From assembly GCA_002839855.1 (NCBI GenBank), contig PGYV01000008.1, forward strand, positions 124,001-188,000: 64,000 bases of DNA, in the 5' to 3' direction. This document shows, in pieces, positions 35,196 to 43,727 of the stretch (within the stretch, counting starts at the first letter, position 1; each line of letters starts with the position of its first letter). The translations under genes were made by a program, and so were the position numbers. A model generated the notes under the pieces. It worked only from the letters and a program-made list of their open reading frames with translations. It was not told the DNA's origin and made no database searches. This stretch comes from Candidatus Goldiibacteriota bacterium HGW-Goldbacteria-1. Lineage in GTDB: Bacteria; Oederibacteriota; PGYV01.

Positions 35196-35567
35196 ATGAT
35201 TTTCACAGAAATTTTTACGCCGGGATTAAAAGTTAATAAAATTCTTGAAAATGTAACAGTTTCATTTTCGCGCATTGATGAGGTAAATAAAGAAGGAGCT
35301 TTTAAAAAACGCGTTCCGCTTATGCTTAACGCTTATGGTATGAAAGTTCACGGTGATCAAAGCTTGGAAAAAGGCGAGATGGTTCTTGTGGATATTGTGT
35401 GCGGCGAAAATAATACCGTGACGCTTATCGGGGAAGTCGCCGGGGTGAAAAAGCAGAAAGCCGGGGAGGCGTATGAGAATTCTATCGATTTTATCCATAT
35501 GAGCCTTTCGCAAAAGTACCTGCTGAATAAAATCTTAACTGATTTAAAAACAGGCAGGTTGTGTTAA
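35196..35567 (+). CDS. PilZ-like domain protein
   Basis: 123 residues. The pattern KKRVPLMLNAYGMKV...LEKGEMVLVDI and IGEVAGVKK...ENSIDFIHMS follows the PilZ fold (short N-terminal basic stretch, beta barrel, C-terminal helix SQKYLLNKILTDL). The canonical c-di-GMP motif pair RxxxR and DxSxxG is not well preserved, since LNAYGM replaces DxSxxG, so ligand binding is uncertain. RBS AAAGGAGGG precedes the ATG. It lies in the transcription unit following the structured RNA, which makes it the likely regulated gene. Confidence 0.6.
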   Translation: MIFTEIFTPGLKVNKILENVTVSFSRIDEVNKEGAFKKRVPLMLNAYGMKVHGDQSLEKGEMVLVDIVCGENNTVTLIGEVAGVKKQKAGEAYENSIDFIHMSLSQKYLLNKILTDLKTGRLC

Positions 35568-35678
35568 AAACGGCGGCGATGCCGCAGCAAATTACAGGGA
35601 CCAAAGCGGTTTTAAAGACATGACCGGTTTAAGCCGGATCCTGTTAAAAGAAACACGGTAAAAAAACGGAGGTGTGCC

Positions 35679-35849
35679 ATGAAAAAAATGAATGAACAGG
35701 AGACAAAAAATAACAAATTTTTTATAGACTGCAAGTATGAAGCGGATAAATATACGGAAAAGGGATGGGAAGTAAAGGAGGTAAGTTTCTGGGATTACGG
35801 CGGGCCGACATATTTGCTTGTTAAAAAAGACAAAAGAAGGGAAAATTGA
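35679..35849 (+). CDS. small ORF, 56 residues
   Basis: ATG at 35679 with CGGAGGTG upstream; encodes 56 residues (starts MKKMNEQETKNNKF, ends KKDKRREN, stop TGA 35847-35849). The part EKGWEVKEVSFWDYGGPTYL then KK is reminiscent of DUF4177-like short domains in which GW.....Y.L.K recurs. No signal peptide. Function unknown. It is the third ORF after the structured RNA. Confidence 0.62.
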   Translation: MKKMNEQETKNNKFFIDCKYEADKYTEKGWEVKEVSFWDYGGPTYLLVKKDKRREN

Positions 35850-35999
35850 AAAATGCAATGAAAAAAAGCACATAAAATAATCGTGTTAAAAAGAGCCATT
35901 TTTACCCCGATAATTAATGAATGATATTGAGGCAGGATGTGGAAAGGCAAAAAACGGCAGGTTTTTATTCTTTTTAACATGATTCCGGGAAAATTACTC

Positions 36000-36028
36000 T
36001 TGCCAAACGCTTTTCATTATGATATTTT
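36000..36028 (+). promoter_or_regulatory. promoter of rpsF operon leader
   Basis: TTGCCA (36000-36005) and TATTTT (36023-36028) with a 17-base spacer. A start near 36034 would coincide with the first strand of a long base-paired leader. Confidence 0.55.
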
Positions 36029-36033
36029 ATCTC

Positions 36034-36206
36034 TCCACGGCATAAGTATGTTCTTTTACGTATTACAGGTGCGTTAAGGGCTGTTTATGGCGTGGAACCT
36101 TGCGAAGCCAAATTTATTTGGCTTGATAAAGCCGGGTGTTTTCCATCTAAAAACACTTGGATTTATCTGTATTTTTATTGTATTAAGGCGGATAATAATT
36201 TACGCC
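36034..36206 (+). promoter_or_regulatory. structured 5' leader of rpsF operon
   Basis: No gene lies in 35850-36243, but several hairpins do. TCCACGGCATAA (36034-36045) pairs with TTATGGCGTGGA (36085-36096) at 11 of 12 positions, enclosing a smaller hairpin 36046-36051/36058-36063. Then AGCCAAA/TTTGGCT (36106-36123), GGTGTTTT/AAAACACT (36135-36157) and GGCG/CGCC (36187-36206) follow. Many bacteria have an S6-S18-binding leader upstream of rpsF, so autoregulation is likely, though I could not match the known consensus. Confidence 0.5.
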
Positions 36207-36243
36207 GAAAAAAACATTTTTATGAAACGAAAGGAGTCACTGA

Positions 36244-36651
36244 ATGAGAACGTATGAAGCAATTGTTTATTTAAGGCCGACTTTGACTGAAGAGGAAATT
36301 AAGGCCACTTTGGCAAAGGTTAAGAAGACGTTAGAAGAGGTAAAAGGCGAAGTTATAGAAGAAAAAGCGCCGGAAAAGAAGAAACTTCATTTTTTTATGA
36401 AGAAGTTTAAAGACGCTTTTGTATATTACATCAAATTCAAAGTGGATGAAAAACAGGTATTTGATGTCAGGGAAAAATTAAGGCTTACCGAAGAGGTCAT
36501 AAGGTTTATGGTTTCCAATGAAGTTATAATTAAGCTGAAGAAACAAAAGGTCAGAAAACCGAAGAAAGCTGCGGTAGAAACAGCGGTTGAAAAGCCGGCG
36601 CCTGCGGACGTTCCTTCTGAAACATCACAGGGCGGCGGGGAACAGGCATAA
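36244..36651 (+). CDS. rpsF: 30S ribosomal protein S6
   Basis: 135 residues: S6 core at 1-95 (MRTYEAIVYLRPTLTEEEI; FVYYIKFKVDEK) followed by a ~35-residue Lys/Pro/Ala/Glu tail lacking in E. coli S6. It pairs with S18 on the platform of the small subunit. First gene of rpsF-ssb-rpsR-(yybS-like)-rplI-dnaB, an arrangement seen in many bacteria. AAAGGAG lies upstream of the ATG. Confidence 0.96.
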   Translation: MRTYEAIVYLRPTLTEEEIKATLAKVKKTLEEVKGEVIEEKAPEKKKLHFFMKKFKDAFVYYIKFKVDEKQVFDVREKLRLTEEVIRFMVSNEVIIKLKKQKVRKPKKAAVETAVEKPAPADVPSETSQGGGEQA

Positions 36652-36675
36652 AGCGATAAAAGGGAGGTTTGCGGG

Positions 36676-37101
36676 ATGGCTAATTTAAACAGGGTACTTC
36701 TTATGGGAAACCTTACAAGAGACCTGGAGATAAAGTACGTGAAGACGGGGCAGCCGGTTACAAACATAAGGCTTGCTGTAAACCGCGCTTACACGACGCA
36801 GACAGGGGAAAAGAAAGAAGAAGTATGTTTTGTAAACGTTGTCGTGTGGGGTAAGCAGGCGGAAAGCTGCCACACTTATTTAAGAAAAGGCTCTTCCGTG
36901 TTTGTTGAAGGAAGGCTGCAGTCCAGAAGCTGGGAATCGGATGACGGAAAGAAAAACAGCATTCTTGAAGTAGTAGCGGACAGGGTGCAGTTCCTTGACA
37001 GAAAAGGAAAGAAAGACGAAGAATTTACCGGTGAGGATGATACGCAGGGCGCTGACGCGCCGGGCGGAACGCCTTCCGGCGGGGATGACGCCCCGTTCTA
37101 G
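36676..37101 (+). CDS. ssb: single-stranded DNA-binding protein
   Basis: 141 residues. OB-fold domain ~1-105 (MANLNRVLLMGNLTRDLEIKY; VVVWGKQAESC), Gly/Asp-rich linker, and acidic C-terminal tip DDAPF, which in SSB proteins recruits partner repair and replication proteins. Usual tip is DDDIPF. Sits between rpsF and rpsR as in many genomes. RBS GGGAGG. Confidence 0.97.
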   Translation: MANLNRVLLMGNLTRDLEIKYVKTGQPVTNIRLAVNRAYTTQTGEKKEEVCFVNVVVWGKQAESCHTYLRKGSSVFVEGRLQSRSWESDDGKKNSILEVVADRVQFLDRKGKKDEEFTGEDDTQGADAPGGTPSGGDDAPF

Positions 37102-37141
37102 AAATTAAAAAAAATATAAAGTGATTCAGGAGGATATATAA

Positions 37142-37402
37142 ATGGCAATGAAACCACCAGCAGGCGGAATGAAAAGGAATTTTGTATTCAAGAGGGCAAA
37201 AAAGAAAAGGTGCAAACTTTGCACTGCGGGAAAAGATACTGTGGATTATAAAGACGTGGATTTTCTCCGCGGATTTATCACCGACAGGGGCAAGATTATA
37301 CCAAGAAGGGTAACCGGCAACTGCGCCAAACATCAGCGCGCTGTTACAAGGACAGTAAAGAAATCAAGAGAAGCGGGAATGCTGCCTTTTACGGCTGAAT
37401 AA
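37142..37402 (+). CDS. rpsR: 30S ribosomal protein S18, zinc-binding (C+) form
   Basis: 86 residues, with core RGFITDRGKIIPRRVTGNCAKHQR. A CKLC pair near residue 22 and CAKH near 61 together form a CxxC...CxxH zinc site, marking the zinc-containing C+ paralogue rather than the zinc-free C- form. S6 partner is two genes upstream. RBS AGGAGG. Confidence 0.96.
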   Translation: MAMKPPAGGMKRNFVFKRAKKKRCKLCTAGKDTVDYKDVDFLRGFITDRGKIIPRRVTGNCAKHQRAVTRTVKKSREAGMLPFTAE

Positions 37403-37410
37403 GCGGAAAA

Positions 37411-38172
37411 ATGGCAGGCGATATACTTTTTTTTCTGTCCAGCCTGGCTTTTATATTTCTTTTTTTTGGCGCCCTGGATTTTTTTATGCTGGGGCTTATT
37501 AAAAGGCAGGTAGGCTGGGTAAAGGTTATTGTTCTTGGAACCTGTTTTGTGTTTTTATCGGTTCTGGCGCTGTATCTGGTATTTAAAGCTTCTACGGGAC
37601 ATGATATGAAAGAATATATGGACCGGGAGCTTAATAGAAGCGTGGAAGCTGCAGTAGAAGCACAAAGAAAAGCCGGGCTTCCCGAAGCGGACATACAGGC
37701 GGCAAAAAAACAGGTGGAGCTGTTTGTAGTTAAGACCGCTCCGGCATGGTCGATGTTAAGCGTGCTTTTTATGGTTTTTTTAAACTACACTTTCACCAGG
37801 ATGTACGCGCTGAAAAAGTTTGGAATAGAGCACAAAATGGCGCCGTTTTCTTTCTGGTGGCTTGACTTAAAAGTAATGTGGCTGGCACTGGCGGCCATGG
37901 CTGTTCTGGCAGGGCGAGACTTAATAAATAATGAAGCGATGCAGACAGCCGCGATAAACGTGCTCTTTGTACTTGGTAACTTATATTTTCTTATAGGGCT
38001 TTCAGTGGCTTCCTTTTTTATGGATAAAAGGGGAATGCCGGGCTTTGTAAAAATACTTGTTTATATGTCCGCGGTGTTTTTACCGCTTATGTCAGCGGTA
38101 CTTATAGCCACGGGCGCGCTTGATACATGGTTTAGTTTCAGAAAAGCTAAAGCAATAAACATAAAAGGATAA
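37411..38172 (+). CDS. YybS/DUF2232-like membrane protein
   Basis: 253 residues with about seven hydrophobic segments, interrupted by a charged cytoplasmic loop at about 65-105 (YMDRELNRSVEAAVEAQRKAGLP). Position between rpsR and rplI is typical of DUF2232 (YybS) proteins. Function unknown. Starts 8 bases after the rpsR stop. Confidence 0.78.
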   Translation: MAGDILFFLSSLAFIFLFFGALDFFMLGLIKRQVGWVKVIVLGTCFVFLSVLALYLVFKASTGHDMKEYMDRELNRSVEAAVEAQRKAGLPEADIQAAKKQVELFVVKTAPAWSMLSVLFMVFLNYTFTRMYALKKFGIEHKMAPFSFWWLDLKVMWLALAAMAVLAGRDLINNEAMQTAAINVLFVLGNLYFLIGLSVASFFMDKRGMPGFVKILVYMSAVFLPLMSAVLIATGALDTWFSFRKAKAINIKG

Positions 38173-38194
38173 AAAAAACTGTACGGAGGTAATC

Positions 38195-38641
38195 ATGGAA
38201 GTCATATTAAAAGAAAACGTAAAAAAATTAGGAAACGCAGGGGACCTTGTAAAAGTAACTGACGGATATGCCAGGAATTTTCTTTTTCCACAGAACATGG
38301 CTATGCCTGTTTCTGACAAGAACTTAAAATCAATTCAGGAAGAGATGAAAAGGCGTTCTGTCAAGCTTGAAGCCAAAAAAGACAAACTTAAAGAAATGGC
38401 CGGGCAGCTTGAAGGTAAAGAATTTACCGTAAAGAAAAAAGCGTCAGCCGATGACAAACTTTTTGGTTCTGTTACCGAAGCAGACGTGGCAGCGGCAATT
38501 AAAGCGGCCGGTTATGACGTAAATAAAAGCAACATAAAGATGGAATCGCATATCAAAGAAGTTGGAAACTTTGCCGTAAAAGTAAAACTTAAGGGCGACA
38601 TAGAATCCAATGTAGTTCTTTGGGTGGTTAAGGAAGCCTGA
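38195..38641 (+). CDS. rplI: 50S ribosomal protein L9
   Basis: 148 residues: N-terminal domain MEVILKENVKKLGNAGDLVKVTDGYARNFLFP, long connecting helix (~42-75) and C-terminal RNA-binding domain with KLFGSVTEADVAAAI. Length is standard. RBS CGGAGG. Same operon as rpsF. Confidence 0.97.
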   Translation: MEVILKENVKKLGNAGDLVKVTDGYARNFLFPQNMAMPVSDKNLKSIQEEMKRRSVKLEAKKDKLKEMAGQLEGKEFTVKKKASADDKLFGSVTEADVAAAIKAAGYDVNKSNIKMESHIKEVGNFAVKVKLKGDIESNVVLWVVKEA

Positions 38642-38667
38642 ACTAAGCAGGGCAAAGGCGGGCTTTA

Positions 38668-40083
38668 ATGTCTGAAAAAACAATTCAGGGGAAAGTGCCC
38701 CCGCAGAACGCGGAGGCCGAACAGTCCTTGCTTGGCAGCATTCTTCTTCGCGGCCAGGCAATAGACGTGGTCATACCCATAATCACAGCCGAAGATTTTT
38801 ATGATGTCAGGCACAAGAAAATATATTCTGCCATGTTTGAACTGCAGACAGTGGGCGGGGCAATAGACAGCCTGACTCTTATTGACAAACTTAACGGCAC
38901 CGGAGAGCTTGAATCGGTGGGCGGGGCCACATATATTTCCGACCTTTCAAATCTTATGCCCACGTGGATGCACGTGGAAGATTACGCCAAAATAATCCGT
39001 GAAAAAGCTGATTTAAGAAAACTTATAGGCATTTCCGCCGAAATACTGGAGAATTCTTTTGACGAAGAAAAACCTTCCAGAGAAATAATTGAAGCCGCGG
39101 AAAATCAGATATTTTCCATAACAGAAAAAAGCAGGGGTTCGCTGCGCGAAGTAAAAGACATGATTCATGATGTTTACGTGCAGATGGATGAAATGGGAAG
39201 GATGAAGGACGAGCTTATAGGCCTTGAGACCGGATACAAAAAGATAGACGAAGCAACATCGGGGCTTACGGGCGGGTCGCTTGTCATTGTGGCCGCAAGG
39301 CCGTCTTTGGGAAAAACATCGCTTGTGCTTAATATCGCGCACAGGCTTGCCACCAGAAAACAGAAGAATATCCTTTTCTTCAGTTTTGAAATGAGCGCGG
39401 AGGATCTTATAAGAAGGATGCTTGCGACCGGTTCCAGGGTCAGCATTCAGAAGATAAGGACCGGCAAGTACATGACCAAAGAAGAAAAACAGAAGATACT
39501 TGAAGCGGCAGGCGTATTGTCCGAAACAAGGATGTTTATAGACACGGATGATAACGGCGTTTTTGAAATGCGCGCTAAAGTAAGGACTATAATGTCGCAG
39601 TTAAAAAGAGAAAACAAGTCGCTTGACCTTATAATAATAGATTACATGCAGCTGGTAAAACCGGACGCTTCCATTAAATCGCGCGAACAGCAGATTTCCA
39701 CAATATCCAGGGCCATGAAGGCGATGGCAAGGGAAACAAATATCCCGGTAATTGCGCTGTCACAGTTAAACCGGGAATCGGAAAAAAGGGACCGCACCAA
39801 AAGCGGCAAGCGGATAGAACCCAAACTTTCAGACTTGCGCGAAAGCGGCGCCATAGAGCAGGATGCCGACGTTGTTATATTTATTGACCGTGATGATGAA
39901 AAAGACACCGAAGGCGTGGAACAGCAGGGAAGCGCGGAGCGGTTTGTAAAGGTAAGGCGCTGCAGGCTTATAATCGCCAAAAACCGTAACGGCCCAACGC
40001 TGACGCAGCCTGTATTGTTCCTTCCGGAACTTACATGCTTTGAGGAGACCACAGAACTTCAGAATGACGAGGCTTTCAGCTGA
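38668..40083 (+). CDS. dnaB: replicative DNA helicase DnaB
   Basis: 471 residues. N-terminal DnaB domain (~1-120; PQNAEAEQSLLGSIL) and RecA-like domain with Walker A ARPSLGKTSL (residue ~211 on), Walker B IIIDYMQL, and SDLRESGAIEQDADVVIFIDRD. It unwinds DNA ahead of the replisome. Last of the rpsF-dnaB group; its TGA overlaps the alr ATG by one base. Confidence 0.97.
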   Translation: MSEKTIQGKVPPQNAEAEQSLLGSILLRGQAIDVVIPIITAEDFYDVRHKKIYSAMFELQTVGGAIDSLTLIDKLNGTGELESVGGATYISDLSNLMPTWMHVEDYAKIIREKADLRKLIGISAEILENSFDEEKPSREIIEAAENQIFSITEKSRGSLREVKDMIHDVYVQMDEMGRMKDELIGLETGYKKIDEATSGLTGGSLVIVAARPSLGKTSLVLNIAHRLATRKQKNILFFSFEMSAEDLIRRMLATGSRVSIQKIRTGKYMTKEEKQKILEAAGVLSETRMFIDTDDNGVFEMRAKVRTIMSQLKRENKSLDLIIIDYMQLVKPDASIKSREQQISTISRAMKAMARETNIPVIALSQLNRESEKRDRTKSGKRIEPKLSDLRESGAIEQDADVVIFIDRDDEKDTEGVEQQGSAERFVKVRRCRLIIAKNRNGPTLTQPVLFLPELTCFEETTELQNDEAFS

Positions 40084-41186
40084 TGCGTGAAAGATACGAG
40101 TGTAACGCGTGCGCCCATATAGACATGTCCGCGCTGTCGCACAATTTTATCCTTGCCGGCAGGCTGTCCGGCGGGCGGGAAATAATACCGGTTATAAAAG
40201 CCAACGCTTACGGGCACGGCTCTGTTGAAGTTGCCTCTTATCTGACAGAAAATCTTGGGGCAAAAAAACTTGCGGTAGCCAGGGTAAATGAAGGTATTGA
40301 AATCCGAGCAGGGCAGATTAATTCTTCCATTATAATACTTGGTGGTTTTTATGAAGATGAAATTCAGGAATTAATTCACTATAACCTTGAACCTTCTGTA
40401 TATGATATGCCCCTGCTGTGCCTGCTGGATAAAAAAGCCGCCGCGGCAAAAAAAATAATAAAAGTACACCTTAAAATAAACACGGGAATGAACAGGCTTG
40501 GCGTTAAACCCGAAAAAGCCCCTGGATTCATAAATTTTATCAGAAACAGTAATTTTCTAAAACTTGAATCTGTCTACACGCATTTCGCGGATGCCGACCT
40601 TGCCAATGACAAAAGGACAAAAAAACAGTCATTAATACTTGAATCTTTAAAAAAGGCAGCCGGGCCTGATGTGCTTTTTCACGCGGCAAATTCCGCTGCA
40701 ATTTTAAAATATCCTTTCGCGCATTTTGATGCGGTAAGGCCGGGAATTATGATGTACGGTTCGTACTGCGATAAAAAAACAGCCAAATCATTATTGCCGG
40801 TGATGACGCTAAAAACTTCAGTCGCGCAGGTGATTGGCCTTAAGAGCGGCGACAAAGTAAGCTATGGCGGCAGGTACACCGCGCGTAAAAAAGAATATGC
40901 CGCGGTTATTTCCATAGGCTACGGCGACGGCTTCCCGCGTTCTTTATCGGGTAAGGGCGAAGTTATGATTAACGGCAAAAAAAGAAAAGTGCTTGGCACT
41001 GTGTGTATGGACCTGACAGTGGTACAGGCGGACAAAAATGTAAAGCAGGGCGACGCTGTGCTTGTTTTTGGCAGGGATGGAAAAAATATTATGCCCATTG
41101 AAAAAATGGCGGAAGACGCGGGTACCATTGCTTATGAAATTCTTACCGGAATATCCGACAGGGTAAAAAGAATTTATAAATATTAA
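40083..41186 (+). CDS. alr: alanine racemase
   Basis: 367 residues. The PLP lysine is in VIKANAYGHG (residue ~38), the catalytic tyrosine in VSYGGRYTA, and the C-terminal ICMDLT/TVCMDLTVV and EILTGISDRV segments are intact. It makes D-Ala for peptidoglycan. Start overlaps the dnaB stop (TGATG). Confidence 0.95.
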   Translation: MRERYECNACAHIDMSALSHNFILAGRLSGGREIIPVIKANAYGHGSVEVASYLTENLGAKKLAVARVNEGIEIRAGQINSSIIILGGFYEDEIQELIHYNLEPSVYDMPLLCLLDKKAAAAKKIIKVHLKINTGMNRLGVKPEKAPGFINFIRNSNFLKLESVYTHFADADLANDKRTKKQSLILESLKKAAGPDVLFHAANSAAILKYPFAHFDAVRPGIMMYGSYCDKKTAKSLLPVMTLKTSVAQVIGLKSGDKVSYGGRYTARKKEYAAVISIGYGDGFPRSLSGKGEVMINGKKRKVLGTVCMDLTVVQADKNVKQGDAVLVFGRDGKNIMPIEKMAEDAGTIAYEILTGISDRVKRIYKY

Positions 41187-41206
41187 TTCATGACTCCGGA
41201 GAATAG

Positions 41207-41710
41207 ATGATAATACTGGGAATAGATCCCGGCACCGCGCGCTGCGGCTACGGGGTGATAGAAAAAAAGGGAAGCGCTGTCAGGGCCGCGGCTTACGGGC
41301 TTATAGAGACAGACAAAGATATGGAACCCGCCTTAAGGCTTAAAAAGATATATAATGAACTTTCTGATATAATAGATAAATACAAACCGGAATTTGTGTC
41401 AGTGGAAAAACTTTTCTTTAATAAAAATGTGACTACGGCGATAAGCGTTGCGGAAGCAAGGGGTGTAATTCTTCTTTCCGCGGTTTTGGCCGGTGCGCAG
41501 ATAAGGGAATACACACCGATGCAGGTGAAGATGGCGCTTACCGGTTACGGCAAAGCCGATAAAAAGCAGATGCAGGAAATGATAAAAATGCTGCTTGGTT
41601 TAAAGGCGGTTCCAAAACCGGATGATGTGGCTGACGCGCTGGCAATAGCGGTGTGCTGTTCCAGTTTTTATAAGTTTGAAAATTTTAAAAATACAGGCGG
41701 AAAAAAATGA
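41207..41710 (+). CDS. ruvC: Holliday junction resolvase RuvC
   Basis: 167 residues. Catalytic acids lie in LGIDPGTARCGYG, VEKLFF and DDVADALAIA, with KADKKQM in between. Acts with RuvAB to resolve Holliday junctions. Overlaps ruvA by four bases (ATGA). RBS CCGGAGA. Confidence 0.97.
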   Translation: MIILGIDPGTARCGYGVIEKKGSAVRAAAYGLIETDKDMEPALRLKKIYNELSDIIDKYKPEFVSVEKLFFNKNVTTAISVAEARGVILLSAVLAGAQIREYTPMQVKMALTGYGKADKKQMQEMIKMLLGLKAVPKPDDVADALAIAVCCSSFYKFENFKNTGGKK

Positions 41711-42291
41711 TAGCTTTTGTGGAAGGCAGAATAGACAGTCTGGCGGAAAATTACGCTGTTATAGACGTTAATGGTGTGGGCTACGGGATATTTATTTCCG
41801 CTGCCACATATCTTGATATAAAGGACGTAACAGCGCCGGTCAGGCTTTATACTTACATGAATGTCAGGGAAGACGCGCAGGAATTATACGGCTTTATTAC
41901 CCTGCAGGAAAAAGAGACTTTTTTAATGTTAATTTCCGTCAATGGAATAGGCGCCAAAGCGGGAATGACCATACTGGGAAATATTACAATAGACGCGTTA
42001 AAGCGCGCGATTGGCAGCGAAAATATTGAAGCGCTTACAAAGATACCGGGCTTAGGCAGAAAAAAAGCGGAACGCATTATTCTTGAACTTAAGGATAAAT
42101 GTAAATCCATGGCAGTAAAAGAACCAAAAGGCGGAAACATCCCTGACGAAGAAGAATACATACAGGTTTTAACCGCGCTTGGTTTTAATTACGGGCAGGC
42201 AAGGGAAGCGTTAAAGGAAGCGTTAAGGAGTATTGAAGGTACTGCGGATAAAGAAAAAGTAATTAAGGAAGCGCTGAAAAGGCTGGGATAG
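41707..42291 (+). CDS. ruvA: Holliday junction helicase subunit RuvA
   Basis: 194 residues: OB fold (1-65), helix-hairpin-helix pairs (ISVNGIGAKAGMTIL; LTKIPGLGRKKAERIILELKDK) and a C-terminal three-helix domain (EEEYIQVLTALGFNYGQAREAL) that contacts RuvB. The following 288 bases are repeat-rich, unusually separating it from ruvB. Confidence 0.97.
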   Translation: MIAFVEGRIDSLAENYAVIDVNGVGYGIFISAATYLDIKDVTAPVRLYTYMNVREDAQELYGFITLQEKETFLMLISVNGIGAKAGMTILGNITIDALKRAIGSENIEALTKIPGLGRKKAERIILELKDKCKSMAVKEPKGGNIPDEEEYIQVLTALGFNYGQAREALKEALRSIEGTADKEKVIKEALKRLG

Positions 42292-42293
42292 TT

Positions 42294-42539
42294 TTGGATG
42301 CTTAGAGGCTTGGATGCTTAGAGGCTTGGTAAAAGCGAGTTAAGCTATAAGCAGTTAAGCAGAAGCGGTAAGTCGGGCGGTTTAGCAGCTTGGTTTGGAT
42401 TTGGTAGGCGCACCCTTTAGGGTGCGGCAGTTGGTCTAAAAAATGGCAAGTTAAACTATAAGCAGTTAAGCAGAAGCGGAATACATAGCTCGGCGGCTGC
42501 AAAAATAAAGGATTATGTAGGGACAGCGCTCCTGCGCTG
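42294..42539. repeat. composite repeat insertion between ruvA and ruvB
   Basis: Four families are stacked. TTGGATGCTTAGAGGC twice plus TTGG (42294-42329, 16-bp period). The AGTTAAG..ATAAGCAGTTAAGCAGAAGCGG element at 42338-42368 and again 42449-42479. A GC palindrome GCACCCT-TT-AGGGTGC (42410-42425). And a GC-rich stretch GGGACAGCGCTCCTGCGCTGTCC near 42522 (given in parts: GGACAGCGC and GCGCTGTCC). No gene; the short minus-strand frame here is spurious. Confidence 0.85.
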
Positions 42540-42591
42540 TCCGTTAGAACTTTGGATTCAGCATATGATTTAAATTCAAATGGAGAATTGG

Positions 42592-43620
42592 ATGAAAGAC
42601 GACAAAGATACAGAGCGCATAGTGGAAGGGTTTGCGGAGCCGGAAGAGCGGGTACGGGAAAACGCTTTACGGCCCAAACTGCTTACTGATTATATAGGTC
42701 AGGAAAGCGTAAAAGAGAAACTTAAAATATTAATTGAGGCGGCTAAGAAAAGAAAAGAACCGCCGGAGCATATTTTATTTTACGGTCCGCCCGGGCTTGG
42801 AAAGACCACTTTATCGCACATCATTGCCAATGAACTTGGCGTAAATATTAAATCAACAGCAGGGCCTGTAATAGAAAAAGCCGGTGACCTTGCGGCTATT
42901 ATCACCAACCTTGAAGAAAACGACATTCTTTTTATAGACGAGATACACAGGCTTAATCATTCGGTTGAAGAAATAATGTATCCGGCGCTGGAAGACGGCG
43001 TGCTGGATATTGTAATAGGCAAGGGGCCGTCCGCAAAAACATTCAGGATAAATCTGCCTAAGTTCACGCTTATAGGCGCGACCACAAGGGCGGGCATGAT
43101 ATCCGCCCCTTTAAGGGAGCGTTTTGGCGCTGTGTACAGGGTGGATTTTTATGATACTGATTCCATAGCAATTATTTTAAAACGTTCCGCGGAAATTCTT
43201 GGGGTTAAGTCAGACAAAGAGGGTATTTACGAAATTGCAAGGCGCTCGCGCGGGACACCAAGGGTGGCAAACAGGCTGTTAAAGCGCGTAAGGGATTTTG
43301 CGCAGGTTAAAGCGCTTGGCGTTATTGACGTTAAAACCGCAAAGGCCGCGCTTGCCATGCTTGAAATTGATGAAATAGGCCTTGATAATATGGACAGAAA
43401 GGTCATAACCACAATCATAGAAAAATTCAAAGGCGGCCCTGTGGGAATAGAAACCATTGCGGTAGCGGTATCTGAAGAAGCCGATACTATAGAAGATGTG
43501 TATGAACCGTTTTTAATTCAGCTTGGTTTTATTCAAAGGACATCATCCGGGCGCAAGGTTACAGGCAAGGCATATGAACATTTTGGGTATAAGAAACCGG
43601 AAAATGGAGAGTTATTTTAA
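42592..43620 (+). CDS. ruvB: Holliday junction helicase motor RuvB
   Basis: About 342 residues; ATG at 42592 chosen over 42580 because TGGAGAATTGG precedes it. Walker [11 protein letters not shown], Walker B FIDEIHRL, sensor [18 protein letters not shown], and a winged-helix C-domain ([13 protein letters not shown]). Drives branch migration with RuvA. The TAA is followed directly by heptamer-derived repeats. Confidence 0.96.
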   Translation: MKDDKDTERIVEGFAEPEERVRENALRPKLLTDYIGQESVKEKLKILIEAAKKRKEPPEHILFYGPPGLGKTTLSHIIANELGVNIKSTAGPVIEKAGDLAAIITNLEENDILFIDEIHRLNHSVEEIMYPALEDGVLDIVIGKGPSAKTFRINLPKFTLIGATTRAGMISAPLRERFGAVYRVDFYDTDSIAIILKRSAEILGVKSDKEGIYEIARRSRGTPRVANRLLKRVRDFAQVKALGVIDVKTAKAALAMLEIDEIGLDNMDRKVITTIIEKFKGGPVGIETIAVAVSEEADTIEDVYEPFLIQLGFIQRTSSGRKVTGKAYEHFGYKKPENGELF

Positions 43621-43713
43621 CTGACAGGTGACAAGTGACAAGTTTCAGGTGACAGGTTACAACTGACGGCTTGCAGTTGGTAACCTGTAACTTGTAACCT
43701 GAAACTTGTAACT
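43621..43713. repeat. palindromic heptamer array after ruvB
   Basis: Degenerate heptamers (GTGACAAG, AGGTTAC) on the left arm (43635-43660) are nearly complementary to GTAACCTGTAACTTG-type units on the right arm (43680-43712), so the whole can fold into a long hairpin. It fills the gap between ruvB and the NUDIX gene and may serve as terminator or mRNA barrier. Confidence 0.85.
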
Positions 43714-43727
43714 AAAAAGGAGATATC

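Noticed and set aside
42302-42502. Minus-strand 66-residue frame
   Set aside because: Lies wholly in dispersed repeats and is made of repeated units.
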